A stretch of 64,000 nucleotides of DNA from Diaporthe sp. PMI_573 (GCA_021399435.1 JAJTUP010000047.1:458778-522777); one strand, 5' to 3'. Numbered from the stretch's first letter, positions 47,971 to 61,729 are shown. Program-made: numbers and translations. Notes: generated by a model not told the origin, from the letters alone.

Positions 47971-50900
47971 TCTCCTTATAGTTATCTAGTAACTCTAGAA
48001 TACCTACTAGTAGTTTACTAGGTTCTTAAAGGGTTTCTAGATATTGTCTTTATCATTATAGCCTTTTCATTTAACTAAATATTTAGTGTTGGCATTATAT
48101 ATCCTTAAATCCAAAATTTTCTTAACTTTCCATTCTTTTTTATTATTTTCAAGTTTAATCTATATTTTAAGTTATATGTTAGCTAGTGCTGGTTCTAAAA
48201 GTAATATATAAAAGACTGGGTATATCTATATCTTTATTAGTAATAAAAGTCTAAAGTTAGTATCTAATAATTTCTTTTTAATCTTAAATGATTTAATCTT
48301 CTTATAGTCTAACTTGTTATTTAGTCTTTTAATTTTAATGTTTTTATAGAGTAGATAGACTTTATCCTCCTCCTTTAAGGTTAGTCCCTTTAACCTTTTT
48401 CTATTGGTATAGGTTATTATTTATTCTTATATAAAGAGTAGTTTTTACCAAAGCTCTTTCTAAAGGTTTTGAATTTTAGTTACCCTTTTTATAGCTAATT
48501 ATACTTCTAGCCTAGAGATTGGTTCTCTATAGGCTTCTGGTTTATAGCTATAATTTATATAGAAGGGTAAGACCTTTATAGTACCTGTATCTACACTATT
48601 ATAGGCAAACTATACCATAGATAATAACTATACCTAGTTATTTTATTTATAGTTAATATAACTATAAAGATACTATTCTAGAATTTAGTTTAGTCTTTTA
48701 ATTTATCTATCTGTTTAAGGGTAGAAAGCTGTAAATAGCTTTGATTTTATGCTAAGTTGTCTTATAAGTAATTGCTAAAAGTTAGAAATAAACACTATTC
48801 CTCTATCTAATACAATCTCTTATAGTATGCCATGGTTGCTAATAATTACTTGTAGGAAAGTATATATAAGTTTGTTTATATTACTTGCTTCCTTATAGGG
48901 TAAAAAGTAGGTATATTTTATAAATCTATCCACTATAACTAGAATACTATCATAATATACTCCTGTTATGGGTTCCTTAGATGCTAGTAACTTAATGATA
49001 AAGTCTAGACTAATAGATTACTATAATCTATTAGGTATTAGTAGAGGCTGTAGTAGGCTGTAGGGCTTGTACTATACAGTCTTGCTTTTACAGCATATAT
49101 TATAATCCTAGATAACTATCTATACTTCTTTCTTCATTCTAGGGAAACTATAATATTGTCATAGCCATTTAATAGTTGCCGTAATTCCTTAGTATCTATA
49201 TACTAGTACTTTATAAATCCTCTTAATAAATTCTAAGTATAGTTCTTATGGTATAAAAAGCTTATTTCTTTAGTAAAGCATGCCTTTATCTTCTACTAGT
49301 CCTTCCTTATCTTAGTTAGATAGCTGTTAGTAGGATTTTTTAAGCTTGTTTTCCTAGCTGGGATCGGGCCTTAATTAGAGTATTAGTGCTAGTTGTTAAG
49401 ATTCTTATAACAAGTCTCCTTTAGAGGTAACTTAAAAGATACTCTATGTTTCTAGTAGAACCTTCTATAGGTAATCTAACCTTCTACTAAGTATATCTGC
49501 TTATTTATTTTTAGATCCCTTATAGTAGGTAATCCTGAGGTTAAATTATAATAAAAACTTGGCCTATCTGATTTACCTCTTATTAAGCTCCTTTATTATA
49601 GTAAAGTAGGTAAGATTCTTATAGTCAGTATAGACCTAGACCTGGTATTTTACTCTTATAAAATAATACTACCATTTCTTAAATACTTTAATTATTGCTA
49701 TAAATTCTTTGTTATATATAGAGTAATTAAGCTGTAGTCCGCTAAATTTCTTTAAAAAGAATATAATAGGGTATAGTTTGCCTTAATTGTCTCGCTAACC
49801 TAGTTAACCCCCTATTATAAAGTTAGAAGCATTTATCTCAACTTTATAGACCTTACTTAGATCTATTTTAATTAGTATTAGTTCTTCTAGAATCTTCTAG
49901 ATTATTATATCAAAGGTATTCTATACCTCCTATGTCTATTAGAATTCTCCATCCTTTTTAGTAAGGTCTATAAGAGGTTTTACAAGTCCTTTGTAACCTT
50001 TAATAAATTGTTAATAAAAGTTAATATATCTAAGAAAACCTCTTACTTCCTTAATATTTATAGATACTAGCTAATATTTAATGGCCTTGATTTTTAATGC
50101 TTACATTATAATTTGTCTAGGTCTAATAATATAACTAAGGTAGTTAACTTCTTTTATATAAAACTTACTTTTCTTAGGTTTAACTAAGAGTTTTGTATTC
50201 TATAACTTCTATAGTATCTTATATATGTATTCCTTGTATTCTTTTATTATTTTTAAGTAGATAAAGATATTATCTAGATATATAATAACAAAGACATTTA
50301 AGTATTCTTGTAAAACGTAGTTAATTATAGCTTAGAATAATATAGATATATTAGTTAATCTAAATAACATAACTAGATATTTAAAGTATTTATAATATAT
50401 TTAGAACACTGTTTTTTATTCTTTACCCTTTTTTATCCTAATAAGGTTATAGGCTCCTTTAAGATCTAGAGCTATAAATCATTAGGCTCCTTATAGTCAA
50501 TCTCTTAATTCTTATATTAAGGATAGCAGGTAGTGGTTCTTAATAATAATATTGTTTAGTTATTAATAGTCTATATAAAGTTGTAGCTTCCCGTTTTTCT
50601 TAGGTATAAAGAGAATTAAATATTCTACTAGTAATGTTAATAGTTGGATATATCCTTTTTCTAGGTTTTTATCTAGGTACTCTCTAAGTACCTTCAGTTA
50701 TATTTTGTTAAGTCTGTAGATTTTTGAGAATTTTGTTATTGTCCCTTCTTTAAAGGGTATCTTGTAATCTTATTCATTATATTTAGGTAGTCTAGTCTCA
50801 AGTATAGCTAAGAACAGCTTAATATACTTATAGTATTCTTAAGGTATAAACTCCTAGGGATCCTTCTTTACTACCTTAGCTTTCTATAGGTAGGTAATAA

Positions 50901-53900
50901 ATTATTAGAGAATAGGTTTAACTTGTTTTGCTAGGCTGATTCTTTAGGCCTTTAGTACTTGTTATAAGGTCCCTATAGGTAAGGTAACCATAACTATAGG
51001 TATTGTTTTATATTATATATGTTAGATTTCTTATATTTATTTTAACACTTACTAGATTTCCTTAATACGTTTTTATACTACTAGTATAATTTGTTGTTTC
51101 CTAGCATTAATCTATATCAAACTACCCTTTTTACTAGATTTATATTTAGCTAACAGTAAGTTTTCCTTGTTAATTCGCGGCAGACTACCTAGTTTATACT
51201 GTTGTTGTGCCAGCTCGTATAGGGACTATTTTAAAGCCTACCTAGGGACTAAGTCTTTCTCTTTATTTTAAGAGATAGTTACTTAGCTTATCTAAGTATA
51301 TATTTAGGTACTGTCCCCAGGGACTAAGCTCTACTTATTCTTATAATATATAATTACTCCTTTTACTAAGCTAATAGGGTTTACCTAGTAAATCTAGCTA
51401 ATAGTCTAATCTATTTAAAGATTATTCTTTCTTAACTAAGATATTCCTAGGATTAACTAATAATCTACCGTCTTAGTAATATTAAACAAGAATTACTTAA
51501 TATAGTCCTAGATCTAGACTTAGAGGTAATTAGTCTCCATATCAATAATGCCGTTTCCATAAGTAACTTCCATACTGTTAACTACATTAAGTCTATAGGA
51601 TTCCTTCTTCTTATATTATTTAAGGTAGTATCTATTTACCATTCTTAAGAAGATAAAATTCCTCTATACTCTACTATCAATAAGTGTATAGCACTAGTAG
51701 GCTCTAAGCTCTACCCTAATTTTCAAATATTAATAGTTATTATCATTATTTATTGTATATAAATACCTTGTAGGTATCTTTCCTACTGCCTAAGGTTTTA
51801 TAAACAGCCTTCCTAGTTTTTTAACTATCCATAGTCCTTTCCTAAGACTTTATCAATACTCTCAATATTTCATCATATAATACTCTACAATTGCTACAGG
51901 TCTTCCATAAGCTATTATATACTTTCTTCTTATATTATAGGCTTTATAAGGTTAAGGATTTATCCTTATTACTATAGTTAGTACCATTCTTCAACTTTAT
52001 CATCTATATATACTTAACATTCCTCATTCTTATAAGTACACCATTCAGTAGGGTTTTATAAACATACCAAGGGGGTATACAGGTTAAATTAAAACGTCAC
52101 GTAGCCTACATTATTATATTATTTCTTAAGTTCCCATCCCTTAAAATTTTTTTTTTTATAAATTTACTAGATATCTTATCCTTAGTACCTCTAGGGAAAC
52201 TAATTATAGCTTGCTTTCTCCTATATATAGATTCTATATCTATTATAGATATATAAGGCCTAAGAGATACTAAGATAATAACCATAGCAAGAAAACATTC
52301 TTCCTATATCTCCATCCTTCTTAGTCTCCTTCCTCAGTTCTCATATTACCTATTTAAGAGGTTGTCCTATAATTAGTACTTCTATAATATTAGTTCTAGG
52401 GGCTAGTAGAAATGTTTTTCTTAAATATACCCGTGGGTCCTCTTGTTATACTTAAGATATAAGTAGATCTTAAAGAATTTTTCCTACTAGCTCCTTTCTA
52501 GAATTATATAAGAGTTCCTTTTATCCTCTTATAGCTAGGGTATGCTATTATCTTACACCCTTAGAAAACTAATTAGCTCCCTCTTTATTACTTTAGTATA
52601 TAGTATAACTATTATTATAGTAGGCTATCTAACTAAGCGAGGTATATTTCTAGGCCTTCTTAGCTTTATCTAGTATTATATATACTATTTATAATAGTTG
52701 TTATTAGATTATTTCTCCCATTTTTAACTCGCCTTTCTACTTATTATTAGTAGGTAAATTTTGAGAAATAATATTAAATAGAATTCTACTGTCTTTTATT
52801 ACCTAGTCTAGATATACTAGGTATAGCTTGTACCATTCTATTTTATACCAGTAGTATTACTTAGTAATAGCTTGTTATATCTTTAAGTATAATAATCTGC
52901 TAGTATAGGTAATTATGTTAGCTTACCTAGAGCTTTTAGGTATAGGCTTCTAGTCCTTTTTCTTACTATGGTACTCTTATATAAAGTATCCTCTCTTCCC
53001 ATAATTAAAGCATTTAATATCTTTCTTATCCTTATACTATATAGCATTAAGTTTTATAAGGCCTATATATTATCCCTACTAGGTTGGATTATTATAATTA
53101 TACCTTCTTTTAGTATTAGGTTTATTCCAAGGCACGTTATACTAAAAAGGTCTAGAATTATTTTTATGTTTTTCCTAGCGTCTTTTATAAAGCCTATTAT
53201 TAAGTTTAATGGCTAGCTTAATATACTATAGAAAGTCGTTAGGTTAGTTATATCTAGCCATCTCGTCCTTTACTTCTTCCTTAAGTTTATTATAAAACAT
53301 AAAGATCTTAGTATTATCTATAGAGTTGATCCTAGCATAGATTTACTAAAACTCTACTATGTATATTATGGTAGGTCCTTTCTATCGTAACCTGAAGAGT
53401 TTTTTCTCAGCTTATCATTCTTTATCTAGGTCTTAAAAGAAAGTTTTCAGGGTATCTTTATAGTTTTTATATTTACTAAAGATTTCCTATATCTCCTGCT
53501 TGTATCTTTTAAACTTATTATTAATTAAGTAGTTTATAAGATAAGGTTTAAACTACGTAAAAGCCCTTTCTTTTAAAAAAGAGGTAGTATATATAACCCT
53601 CTTCTTATTAAATTATTGATCTATATAATGGAAATGTTAGTAGGCTTAGACCTAGATAAGGTACGCCTATAGTTATCCTGGGGTCCTATTATAAAAGGTT
53701 AAACTATTAAGTCTAATATTATCCTTACTTGGAATTAGAGTGTTAATAATATTGGCGGCAGCCTTAAAGGTAGTAACCTCTTGTTTAAGTTATTTGGTTT
53801 CTTTATTCTATTTAGCTTGTATATCTAAAAGGGCCTTAAGGTATCTAACTTCTTTAACTAGTTCCTAAAACTAGGCCGTAATACTATTACTTATATTATT

Positions 53901-53966
53901 ATTACTGGCCGCGTCTAATTTCTATTAGAGGTTATACTAAAGAGTATTGTTTCTAAATCCAGACAT
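47950..53966 (-). pseudogene. gag-pol-chromodomain of the 7.8-kb Ty3 element (degraded)
   Basis: Minus-strand start ATG at 53966 (MSGFRNN). Gag follows, with a zinc knuckle at about 52975-53010 reading CFNYGKRGYF, in which the second Cys and the His are now Tyr. Protease and RT follow; the RT site near 50270-50290 reads YLDN, with the second catalytic Asp lost. RNase H and integrase follow, at about 48300-49750. The chromodomain is at about 48000-48120 (KILDLRIYNANTKYLVK, then KGY and NDKDNI), with TGG Trp codons turned into TGA/TAG. All changes are of the RIP type. Inactive. Confidence 0.87.
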
Positions 53967-54032
53967 TGTAAAGAATAGTGTATAATATTACTTAAAGTCT
54001 ACATTATAACATATAAACAAGAGTAGTTAAAA

Positions 54033-54502
54033 TATAATAATCAAGATTTCCTAGGTCCTCTAAACCAAGAGATTGGGTTTATATCCAAGATATATAATAA
54101 AGTAGTTAATTAAGTAATAAGGTTTCTAATAATAATTATAAGCTAATAAAAGCTATTTAGAAGAAATACTTAGATTAACTATTAAAGAGCTATCTTATTC
54201 TAATACTATTTACTAATAAAAAGTATATTCTATATAGTCCATCTCTTTAGGCTAGCTCACTTGGCTCACTGCTAGATTACTGGTAATCCAGGTAATCTAG
54301 AATAATTTATAGTATTAGCTTACTAGGGCTTACTACCAAGGCCTAGTAATCCTAGTAATCCTATTTATATAAGGAATCATCATAGTTATATATTATTAAG
54401 GCTATGCCTACCGTACCTTTTGTCTAGCCTATCTTATAGGCTAAGTAGAACTATTCTAGGTTAGAACTAACTATTGGTCCTATTTCTATCAGGGTTGTAA
54501 CA
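54033..54502 (-). repeat. 5' LTR of the chromodomain Ty3 element
   Basis: 470 bp, equal in length to 46747-47216. The plus-strand right end GTTGTAACA is followed directly by AATAG. Confidence 0.9.
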
Positions 54503-54507
54503 AATAG

Positions 54508-55374
54508 TAAGTACCTTAAAGAGATAAAAGATAATAAATACCTTAAATAAATAAGAGATAATATAGGTTATAAGTAATAGTTAATTTATTATATAAAGCT
54601 TTAAATAATAATTATTTAGTAAAAATATTATAATAAAGTAATATATTTAAAGAGACTAGAAAAAAAAGCTTTTAGCTTATTATAAAGCTAATAATTAAAT
54701 TTATTATATAAATTTATAAGAGTAATTAAGAATATTATTTGTTATAATTTTTAAATAATTTTTAAAATATAAAAAAAAAAGATTACTAATTTATAATTAA
54801 ATTTAATAATATAAATAATTATTTTACTTTTATAACCTAGCTTTTTTATAAAATACTTTCTTTATATTTAAAGAAATAGCTAGCTAGAAAAAAAATTACT
54901 TATAATTTATAAAGAATATTCTTTAGCTTAATTTAAATAGATATTATTAAAGGTTCTTAATTATAAACTTAAATATTTTAAAGAAATAAATACTTATTTA
55001 TATATATTAACTTAAATTAGTATATATTTTTTAAAAAAATAAAGCTACTTATAAAATATTTAAGCTAATTTTAAACTTATAATTAGTATTAAAATAAAAA
55101 CTTAATAAATTAAAAATTATTAAATAGTTTTAATTAAGCCTTTTAATATAATTAATAAACTTTAAATAATTATAAATTAAATAATCTTATAAAAAGATTT
55201 ATAAAAATAAAACTTAATTTTATAAGATTTAAAAATAATTTTAAATTAATTAAATAAAAAATTAAAGCTTTTTCTTATAATTAATAATATAATAATCTTA
55301 GCTTAAATAAACTAAAAACTATTAATTTTATTTAATAATTATTTTTAATAAATAATTAAGCTAGTATAAATAGT
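54508..55374. other. Right half of split repeat, then AT-rich debris
   Basis: 54508-54620 continues the repeat of 31763-31925. The rest is almost pure A/T without frames. Confidence 0.7.
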
Positions 55375-55896
55375 TCTAAAGGTTAGTAGATTAAATAAGA
55401 GTCAGGTAGTAGTAAGGTACACTAAGGTCTTGTTGGGACGCTTGAGAATGGTTTAGACAACTTTATATTAAATTTAAGTAGGCTTCTATCAGCCCTCCTC
55501 ATAGTCCCTCTAACATAACCTTAACCCTAGGCACGCTATGGTTGGCTCTAGTGCAGGAATGGAGGGGCCAGAAAATTTAGCCCTCAGACCCACCATCTTT
55601 AGCTTTAAACAGCCAGCCAACCCTAACCCTAACAGTAACCAAACTAAATACAGATAAACTTTAGAAATTAAGCTATCTAACAAACTAGGTTACATACTTT
55701 TTAGGTAAGAAATAAGGGGAATGTAGAGGTTTAAAGTTAGGGTCTTAAAACAACCCAAAAAATCAGCTCACGGCTACCAAACTCATCTATCAGCGCGCAC
55801 GCCACTAGTAAAAAGTCTAGGGTAACTCCTTTTATAAAGTCTAGGGTAACTCCCTACATGTAGCGCCTATACCTAAATAAGTGTTTTTGTTTAACA
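55375..55896 (-). repeat. 3' LTR of the copia element
   Basis: 522 bp, same length as 61730-62251; differences are mostly transitions. It contains CCAACCCTAACCCTAAC, a telomere-repeat-like word. On the minus strand it begins TGTTAAAC. Confidence 0.87.
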
Positions 55897-55899
55897 CCC

Positions 55900-58800
55900 C
55901 TTCTATTAAAGATATAGGCCTAAAATAGGCCTATAGTATTTAACCCTTACTTTAAAAGGAAATGTAAGAGAAAAGAAAAGCCCCCTATAGAAAGAAAACC
56001 CCTTCTAAAAGAAATCTATCTACTACTAAAGAAATAGTAGCTAGAGGGCCCTACAGGCCCCCTTTTACTCCACTAACTCTACTAGGCCAAGCTAGCCTAG
56101 AAACACCTGAAATTTAGGTGCTGGAAGGGATTTTATAAGCCCGTCTACTACCATTTTACTAGTCTCTAGGTATTTAACCTCAAGGGTCCCCTTCTAAACT
56201 TTAGCACATAGGTAGTGGTACCTTAAAAGGGTGTACTTAGTTCTTTGGTGGTGTGAGGGGTTCTTAGCAGTGGAGATAGCGCCTGTATTATCTTTATAGA
56301 GGATTATAAGCCTTAGAATAAGCCTATTCAGCTCTATATAAAGCCCACAAAGCTACTAGATTTCCCTAGTAGCCTCTATAAGCCCTATAAATTCAGCCTC
56401 TAGCATAGATAACACTATAGTACTTCCTTACTTCAATTTCCAAGAAATAAGCCCCCCACCTAAGGTAAATACATACCCATAGGTTAACTTTAAGGAGGCC
56501 TTATCTCCAGCATAGTCGCTATTAAAATAGCCTATAGGCTTTAAAAGAGAGCTCTGTAGAGGGTTTTTTAGGCCCTTTACAGAATACCTAATAGCTAGTT
56601 ATCAGTGGCTATTAAGGTACCTAAATAGGTTCTAAGCAGCAGATAGGTGCTGAAGCTTAGAAGCTTGAAAAGCCCTAGCTAACCACTGGACCAGAAAGCT
56701 TATATCAGGCCTAGTTTAGGTTACTAAATACATAGCAGTACCCACTATAGCCTGAAAACGCTTATGTCGAATTCGGTCTAGTATAGGCCCTTCAATAGGG
56801 CCTAAATTAACTAGGTTTAGCTAGAGAGGAACTGAAATAGGCCTAGAACCCTCTAAATTAAAGGTTCTAATAGCTTCCTCTATATACTAGCTCTGAGAGA
56901 GCTATAGGGTTCAGTTAGGGCAGTCCCTAATAATTCGAACCCCTAGAAAGAAGCTTGCAGGGCCCCTATCTTCTATAGCATATACCTTATATATTTATCT
57001 CTTTAAGGCCTGAATTTTCGAGATTCCAGGCCCTATAATTAGGTAATCATCAACATAGGTTATTATAAATAGGCCTAACGTCCTGCTATAAAAGACGGTG
57101 GAGTCTGAGAGTAGTAGCTCAAAGCCTAAGCTTTTCAGAAGGTTAATAACTATCTATTACCACTCTCTAGGGGCCTGCTTCAGGCCATACAACACTTTAT
57201 TCAGCTAAATTATCTGCTGAATAAAGGGGTTATAGCCAGCTTTAGCTAATAGCCTTTAGATAAGGCTACTAGCTTGAGCTACAAATTCTTTAAAACCCTC
57301 TAGAAGCACCATAAAGACCTATTCTTTCAGCATACCATTTAAAAAGGCACCTATAAAATCAATCTACTCGATTTCCTAGTCTAGAATAGCAGCTAGCACT
57401 AGTAGTACCCTCTAGGTAGGGGGGGTAGAGGTAGAGGCAAAAGTATCTATATAATCTACTCCTTCTCTTTATTAGAACCCTCTAACTACTAATCAAGCTT
57501 TAAACTTAAAAACTCGATTATTCTCATCCTTTTTCTCTCTTAAGACCAGTCGACTAGTAATAGGCTTTCGACCTTCTAGAAGCTTACTATCTAGCTAAAA
57601 TTCGAGGGTATTTTGTAGAATAATCTGCTTAAATTTGCTATAGATCACCTTTAGCCATTTAGCCCTATTAGGGCTTTTTAGCACCTGTTTCCAGGTCTAG
57701 GGGGCTTGGGCATTAGTTGTACTATATGCCTTTTGGCGTATTTTCTTAAAAATAGAGAAGATGATCTATTTAGCGTATGATAGGTCCATTTCTTCAGGTA
57801 GAGTTGGACCTAAACCCTCTAAGGACGACTTTATAGGGCCTAAAGTAGGCCCTATATCCTCTAATTCCCCGGAACCCTCTAGGGGGTCCCCTTCTACAGA
57901 GAGTGCAGGTAAGCCTGAGAGAGGCTCTTCTGGGGGATCTAAAATAGGCCCGGCAGGTACTACAGGGTCTGAGAGAGGCCCAGTAGGTTCTAAAGGGTCT
58001 GAGAGAGGCCCTTCAGTGGTTGTAGGGTCTATATCCCTATCTAGAGGGTCTGAGAGACCCTCTACTACCCCTTCTGGCCCAAAACCGCCACTAGTATCTA
58101 TACTGCTTAAATCCTCATAAATCTTCACAATAGAGGTTTTCAAAACAGTATACCTTTTAGGGATATATACTTGGTATGTATTATTCCCTAATACTGCTAA
58201 CAAATAGCCTATTTCAGTCCTCGGGGCTAGTTTATAGCCCTTTGGACGCTTTTCTTCAGGTAGGAAGACCTCACAGCGAGCCCCTATAACCCTGTACCTC
58301 TTCAGAAGGGGTTTATGGGTTTTAGAAGGCTCTAGCCCATCATAAAGCTCTTGATAGGCTGTAAGGTCTCTATTTGTAAGAGCAGTAGAGTTAATTAACT
58401 CTAAAACGGCAGGTATAGTAAAATACCATAGATATAGCGGTAGGCCTGCAGCAAGCATAGTAGCCCTTAAACGGTCCAGAATAACTCTAATAGAGCGTTC
58501 TATTAGACTGTTTTGCTCGTGGATATAGGGGCTGCTAGTTGAAAACTCTATGCCTTTATGCTGTAGCCAGGCCTGTAGGCTAGCATTTATCTCCTTCCCA
58601 CCGTCAAAATGGAAGCCCTTAGGGTACCGCCCAAATAAGGCTTTCAAGGACCTAAAAAAGCCCTTAATAGTATCCATAATAGGGTCTCCATCTCGGCTTT
58701 TTAGTAGGAAAAGCTACCAAAATCTAGACTTTCTGTCCACTATTAGTAGCCCAATAGGGCACTTATTATAGGGCATAGGCTTAATAGAAAAGGTGTCCCC

Positions 58801-61238
58801 TTCTAAAGAGTCTAATATACCCTCTGGATTGTCTATAGGCCTATGGTTAAGCCTACGGACCGCTTTGGCCCTATCGCAGGCCAAGCACAGAAAGTCCCCT
58901 TCTGAGATAGAGTCAAAATTAGGTACCCCCTAGGCAATTTTAGCCGTCTTCTTCAGTAGACGAAGGCTTATATACCCTAATCTCTTATACCAGAGATAAG
59001 CTAGTTTAAGTAGCTTAGGGGACCCTTCAGAAGGTTTAGCTTAAATAGGCTATCTGGTAGCCTTTCTAGAAGGCAAGAGGCCCTCTAAAAGGAGATCTTC
59101 TAGGTCCTCTATAGCCCTACCCCCCCTATTTCCTACAAGCATTTCTAGCCAAGAGGGTGAAAGACCTATAAAAGGGGGCGTGCGAGGGACCCGTACTAGA
59201 AGACTTTATATCTTAGGGTTAGGCTTCTATAGCCCAGAACCTAAGGTAGTAAAGCTTATAGAGGACCTAGAAGGGCCTAATTCTTCTATAAGAATAGGCT
59301 CTTTAGGGGTAGGGATTTTTTCATAGTCTCTAGCTGCCTCCCTATTAAAAGGGGGCAGCACTATCTCCAAAGCTTTTATACTACTATTAAGGACATAGTA
59401 TATACTATTTACTTGGATAGAATAGGCTTATAAGGCCTATACCCCCTTCTAAGGGATAAAAATCCCGTTTTAGAAGGGTTTAAGTATACAATCAGTTACT
59501 AATTAGCCTTATAGAGGGTTTTTCTCGAAAGATAACCCCCTACATTATAGTATCAAAGACCACTAAAAATGCTTATATCTATAAAAGATACAAATAGTAC
59601 CTCTTTTAAGATTAGACACTTAGTCTTAGCTAGGTTTTTAGGGCTAACTACCTTAAATATAGCGTCGCCTCTACTGAGGGGTAAACCCTACCCCACCTGT
59701 CTATAGGTACCCAAAATCGCTGGTAGTCACTAAATTAGTAAATAAAGAACGGCTATTTACTATATGTACTGTAGAACCAGTATTATATAGTAGGGCAGTA
59801 GGCCCTCTAGAAGGCCTAGAAGGCCTAGAAGGCTTAGAAGGCTTGGGGCTCTTTTTGGAGGACCCTTCCGACTGTAGGCCCCTGTAGCAGTGCTTACAGG
59901 GGCTCTCTGAGGCTATAGACGACAAATCGTCTGAATTAGAAGCCTTATCACCTAAAGAATAGCTCTTATTAGGAGCTAATTCTTCATCACTATAGGCTGA
60001 ATAGCCTACAGTATAGGTATAGTCCTCTGAATCTTTAGAGGACTCTTTAGAGGACTCCCACTAGCAGATTTCGGCTTAGTAGATTTTTTCTTGCTATTAG
60101 AGCTGCCGAATCCCTTATTAGGCTTATTTTCTTCAGCCTTTTTAGGGTCCTTCTGCTGATTTTCAGGCTTTTTAGGGCCTGAAGGAGATTTATTACCCCC
60201 TGTAGGGGGTTATTACCCCCTCTAGCAACCTAATAGGATGTTGAAGACGGATTTCTAGTCTCTTTTAGTATATCCGCTATAAGGAACTATAGATTCAGCC
60301 TATCTGTAGGCTGGCCCGTAGCTTTTAGCGTATAATAGTTTCCTCTAAGCCGCTCTGCCCACTATAGAAAAGCCCTTTCCAGGGAGCTAAGGTACTAATT
60401 TATTAGGTCAGTAGGCTTTATTTAGGCGCCAGCTAGCCGTAGTCTAGAAACTAGGCTATTAAACCTAGCGTTAAATTCCGCTAGATTAGTGCCAGAAGTA
60501 TACCGTAGGGAGTGAAATTCCCTATATAGCGAGTTTCTCTGTAGACCCATAGAGTGGGAATATTGGTCTTTTAGAAGCTGTAGGCTTCCGAAGGCCTGAG
60601 ATCCAAGCAATAGCAGCTTGTAGGCCTAAAGATAGGCTATCTCTTAAGAGTATTAAGAGAATAGCCTAATTGCTATCACTTAGGCTATCTACTACAAAAG
60701 GGTTGTCTAAAAATTGGCTATACCCTATAGCCCGTAGCATAATAGCTAGTGCTTGCTTCCACTAGTTGAAATTTTTAAGGCCTTTTAGGCGATAGGTCTC
60801 TAGAAAGGTGTATATCTTTTTAGAGAGCTCCCTACTAAAATCGGGGCTAAATCCAGTAGATTCTGGCTGCCTTCCAGGACCCATGGGCCCAGAATTAGGG
60901 TCCGTAGGCCCTATAGAAGGACTTTCAGTGTCTATAGACTCCGGGGGAGCTCGCTGGGACACCTGGGGTGCTGGCTGAGGCACCTGTAGCACTTAAGGCG
61001 CCTGGGCTACTAGAACCGACAGGCTCTAAATAGCAGTAGTTAATTCCCCTAGCGTACCCTAAAGGGTACTGCTAGTAGCTACTTATTGAGCTAATAGCTC
61101 TGATACTAAATCTAAACGGCTGTTTAGGTACAACATCTGCTGATTCTAAACCTTAAAACGCTTTAAAAGAGCGCCTAAAAGAGGTTTAAACCCCTGGAAA
61201 TTAGAGGTAGACCCCTCTATAGGGGTCTCAGAGGCCAT
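55900..61238 (-). pseudogene. gag-pol of the copia element (degraded)
   Basis: Minus-strand start ATG at 61238 (MASETPIEGSTSNFQG). Gag follows, with a Pro-rich stretch (about 60850-61000) and a long segment YTFLETYRLKGLKNFN. The integrase region has HFDGGKE, SPYIHEQNSLIERSIR and the C-terminal GYLLAV motif (58677-57950). An acidic Pro/Ser linker follows (about 57780-58100). RT covers about 57700-56650 with an intact YVDDYL site at about 57040-57060, and RNase H lies at about 56550-56230 (SWKL, EAEFIGLIEA). In-frame TAG/TAA stops are scattered through all parts, but a 303-codon stretch is still open. Confidence 0.87.
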
Positions 61239-61714
61239 GCTAGATAGCTGGCTAGTAGGAAAAAATACCTAGAAATAAGTATTTAAGGGAAAGCTATCCA
61301 CTAGAAAGTATGATTTATAGTTCCCTATAGCGTAATTATATATTCCTGTAGTGCCTATTCTGTAGAAATATTTGGTAGTAGACCTATTTTATAGAAATAT
61401 TTGACAGTGTGTAACCCTCTGACTTATAGTCTTGAAAGTAAAACTCTCCTTTGTAGAAAATGCTAGTAAAGCAGTTGCAATTGTAAGAAATAGTGTCCTA
61501 GGCGCTTAGTGCGCTGAGGGTCGTAGGTTTAAATTACCCGCAGAGTAAAAGTAGCTCCTTTTTTGTAGTTTTTTCTGAGCTTTGCAGGCCCAAACCAGCG
61601 CGTTTGCTGGTCTGCTAATCAGTGCTAAAGAGCGCTATAGTGTACAGAAAGGTAGGCTTTTTAGGGCTTAATTTAATAAAGTTTTGGGGACCTTTAGAGC
61701 ACCGACTACTAAGA

Positions 61715-61729
61715 GCCGGGCTCATAACC
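61715..61729 (-). other. Copia primer site: initiator tRNA-Met half
   Basis: On the element's own strand GGTTATGAGCCCGGC follows the 5' LTR directly. The plus strand carries GGGCTCATAACC, which is the anticodon arm of initiator tRNA-Met. Drosophila copia is known to prime from a tRNA-iMet fragment cut in the anticodon loop, and the same scheme fits here. Confidence 0.7.

Larger units (their letters stand above)
46747..54502 (-). mobile_element. Ty3/gypsy chromodomain retrotransposon, 7.8 kb, RIP-inactivated
   Basis: Two 470-bp LTRs flank a minus-strand gag-pol with a C-terminal chromodomain. A perfect 5-bp duplication, AATAG, borders it (46742-46746 and 54503-54507). It sits inside another repeat whose uninterrupted copy is at 31763-31925 and has AACAG at the insertion point. 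Size is typical for chromodomain Ty3 elements. Stops and transitions throughout show it is dead. Confidence 0.92.

Noticed and set aside
52968..53216. 82-codon plus-strand hydrophobic frame
   Set aside because: Antisense to the gag zinc-knuckle region of the minus-strand Ty3 element; hydrophobicity comes from complementing Lys/Asn-rich codons.
57761..58120. 119-codon plus-strand frame rich in Ser, Pro and Gly
   Set aside because: Exact antisense of the Pro/Ser linker of the copia polyprotein.
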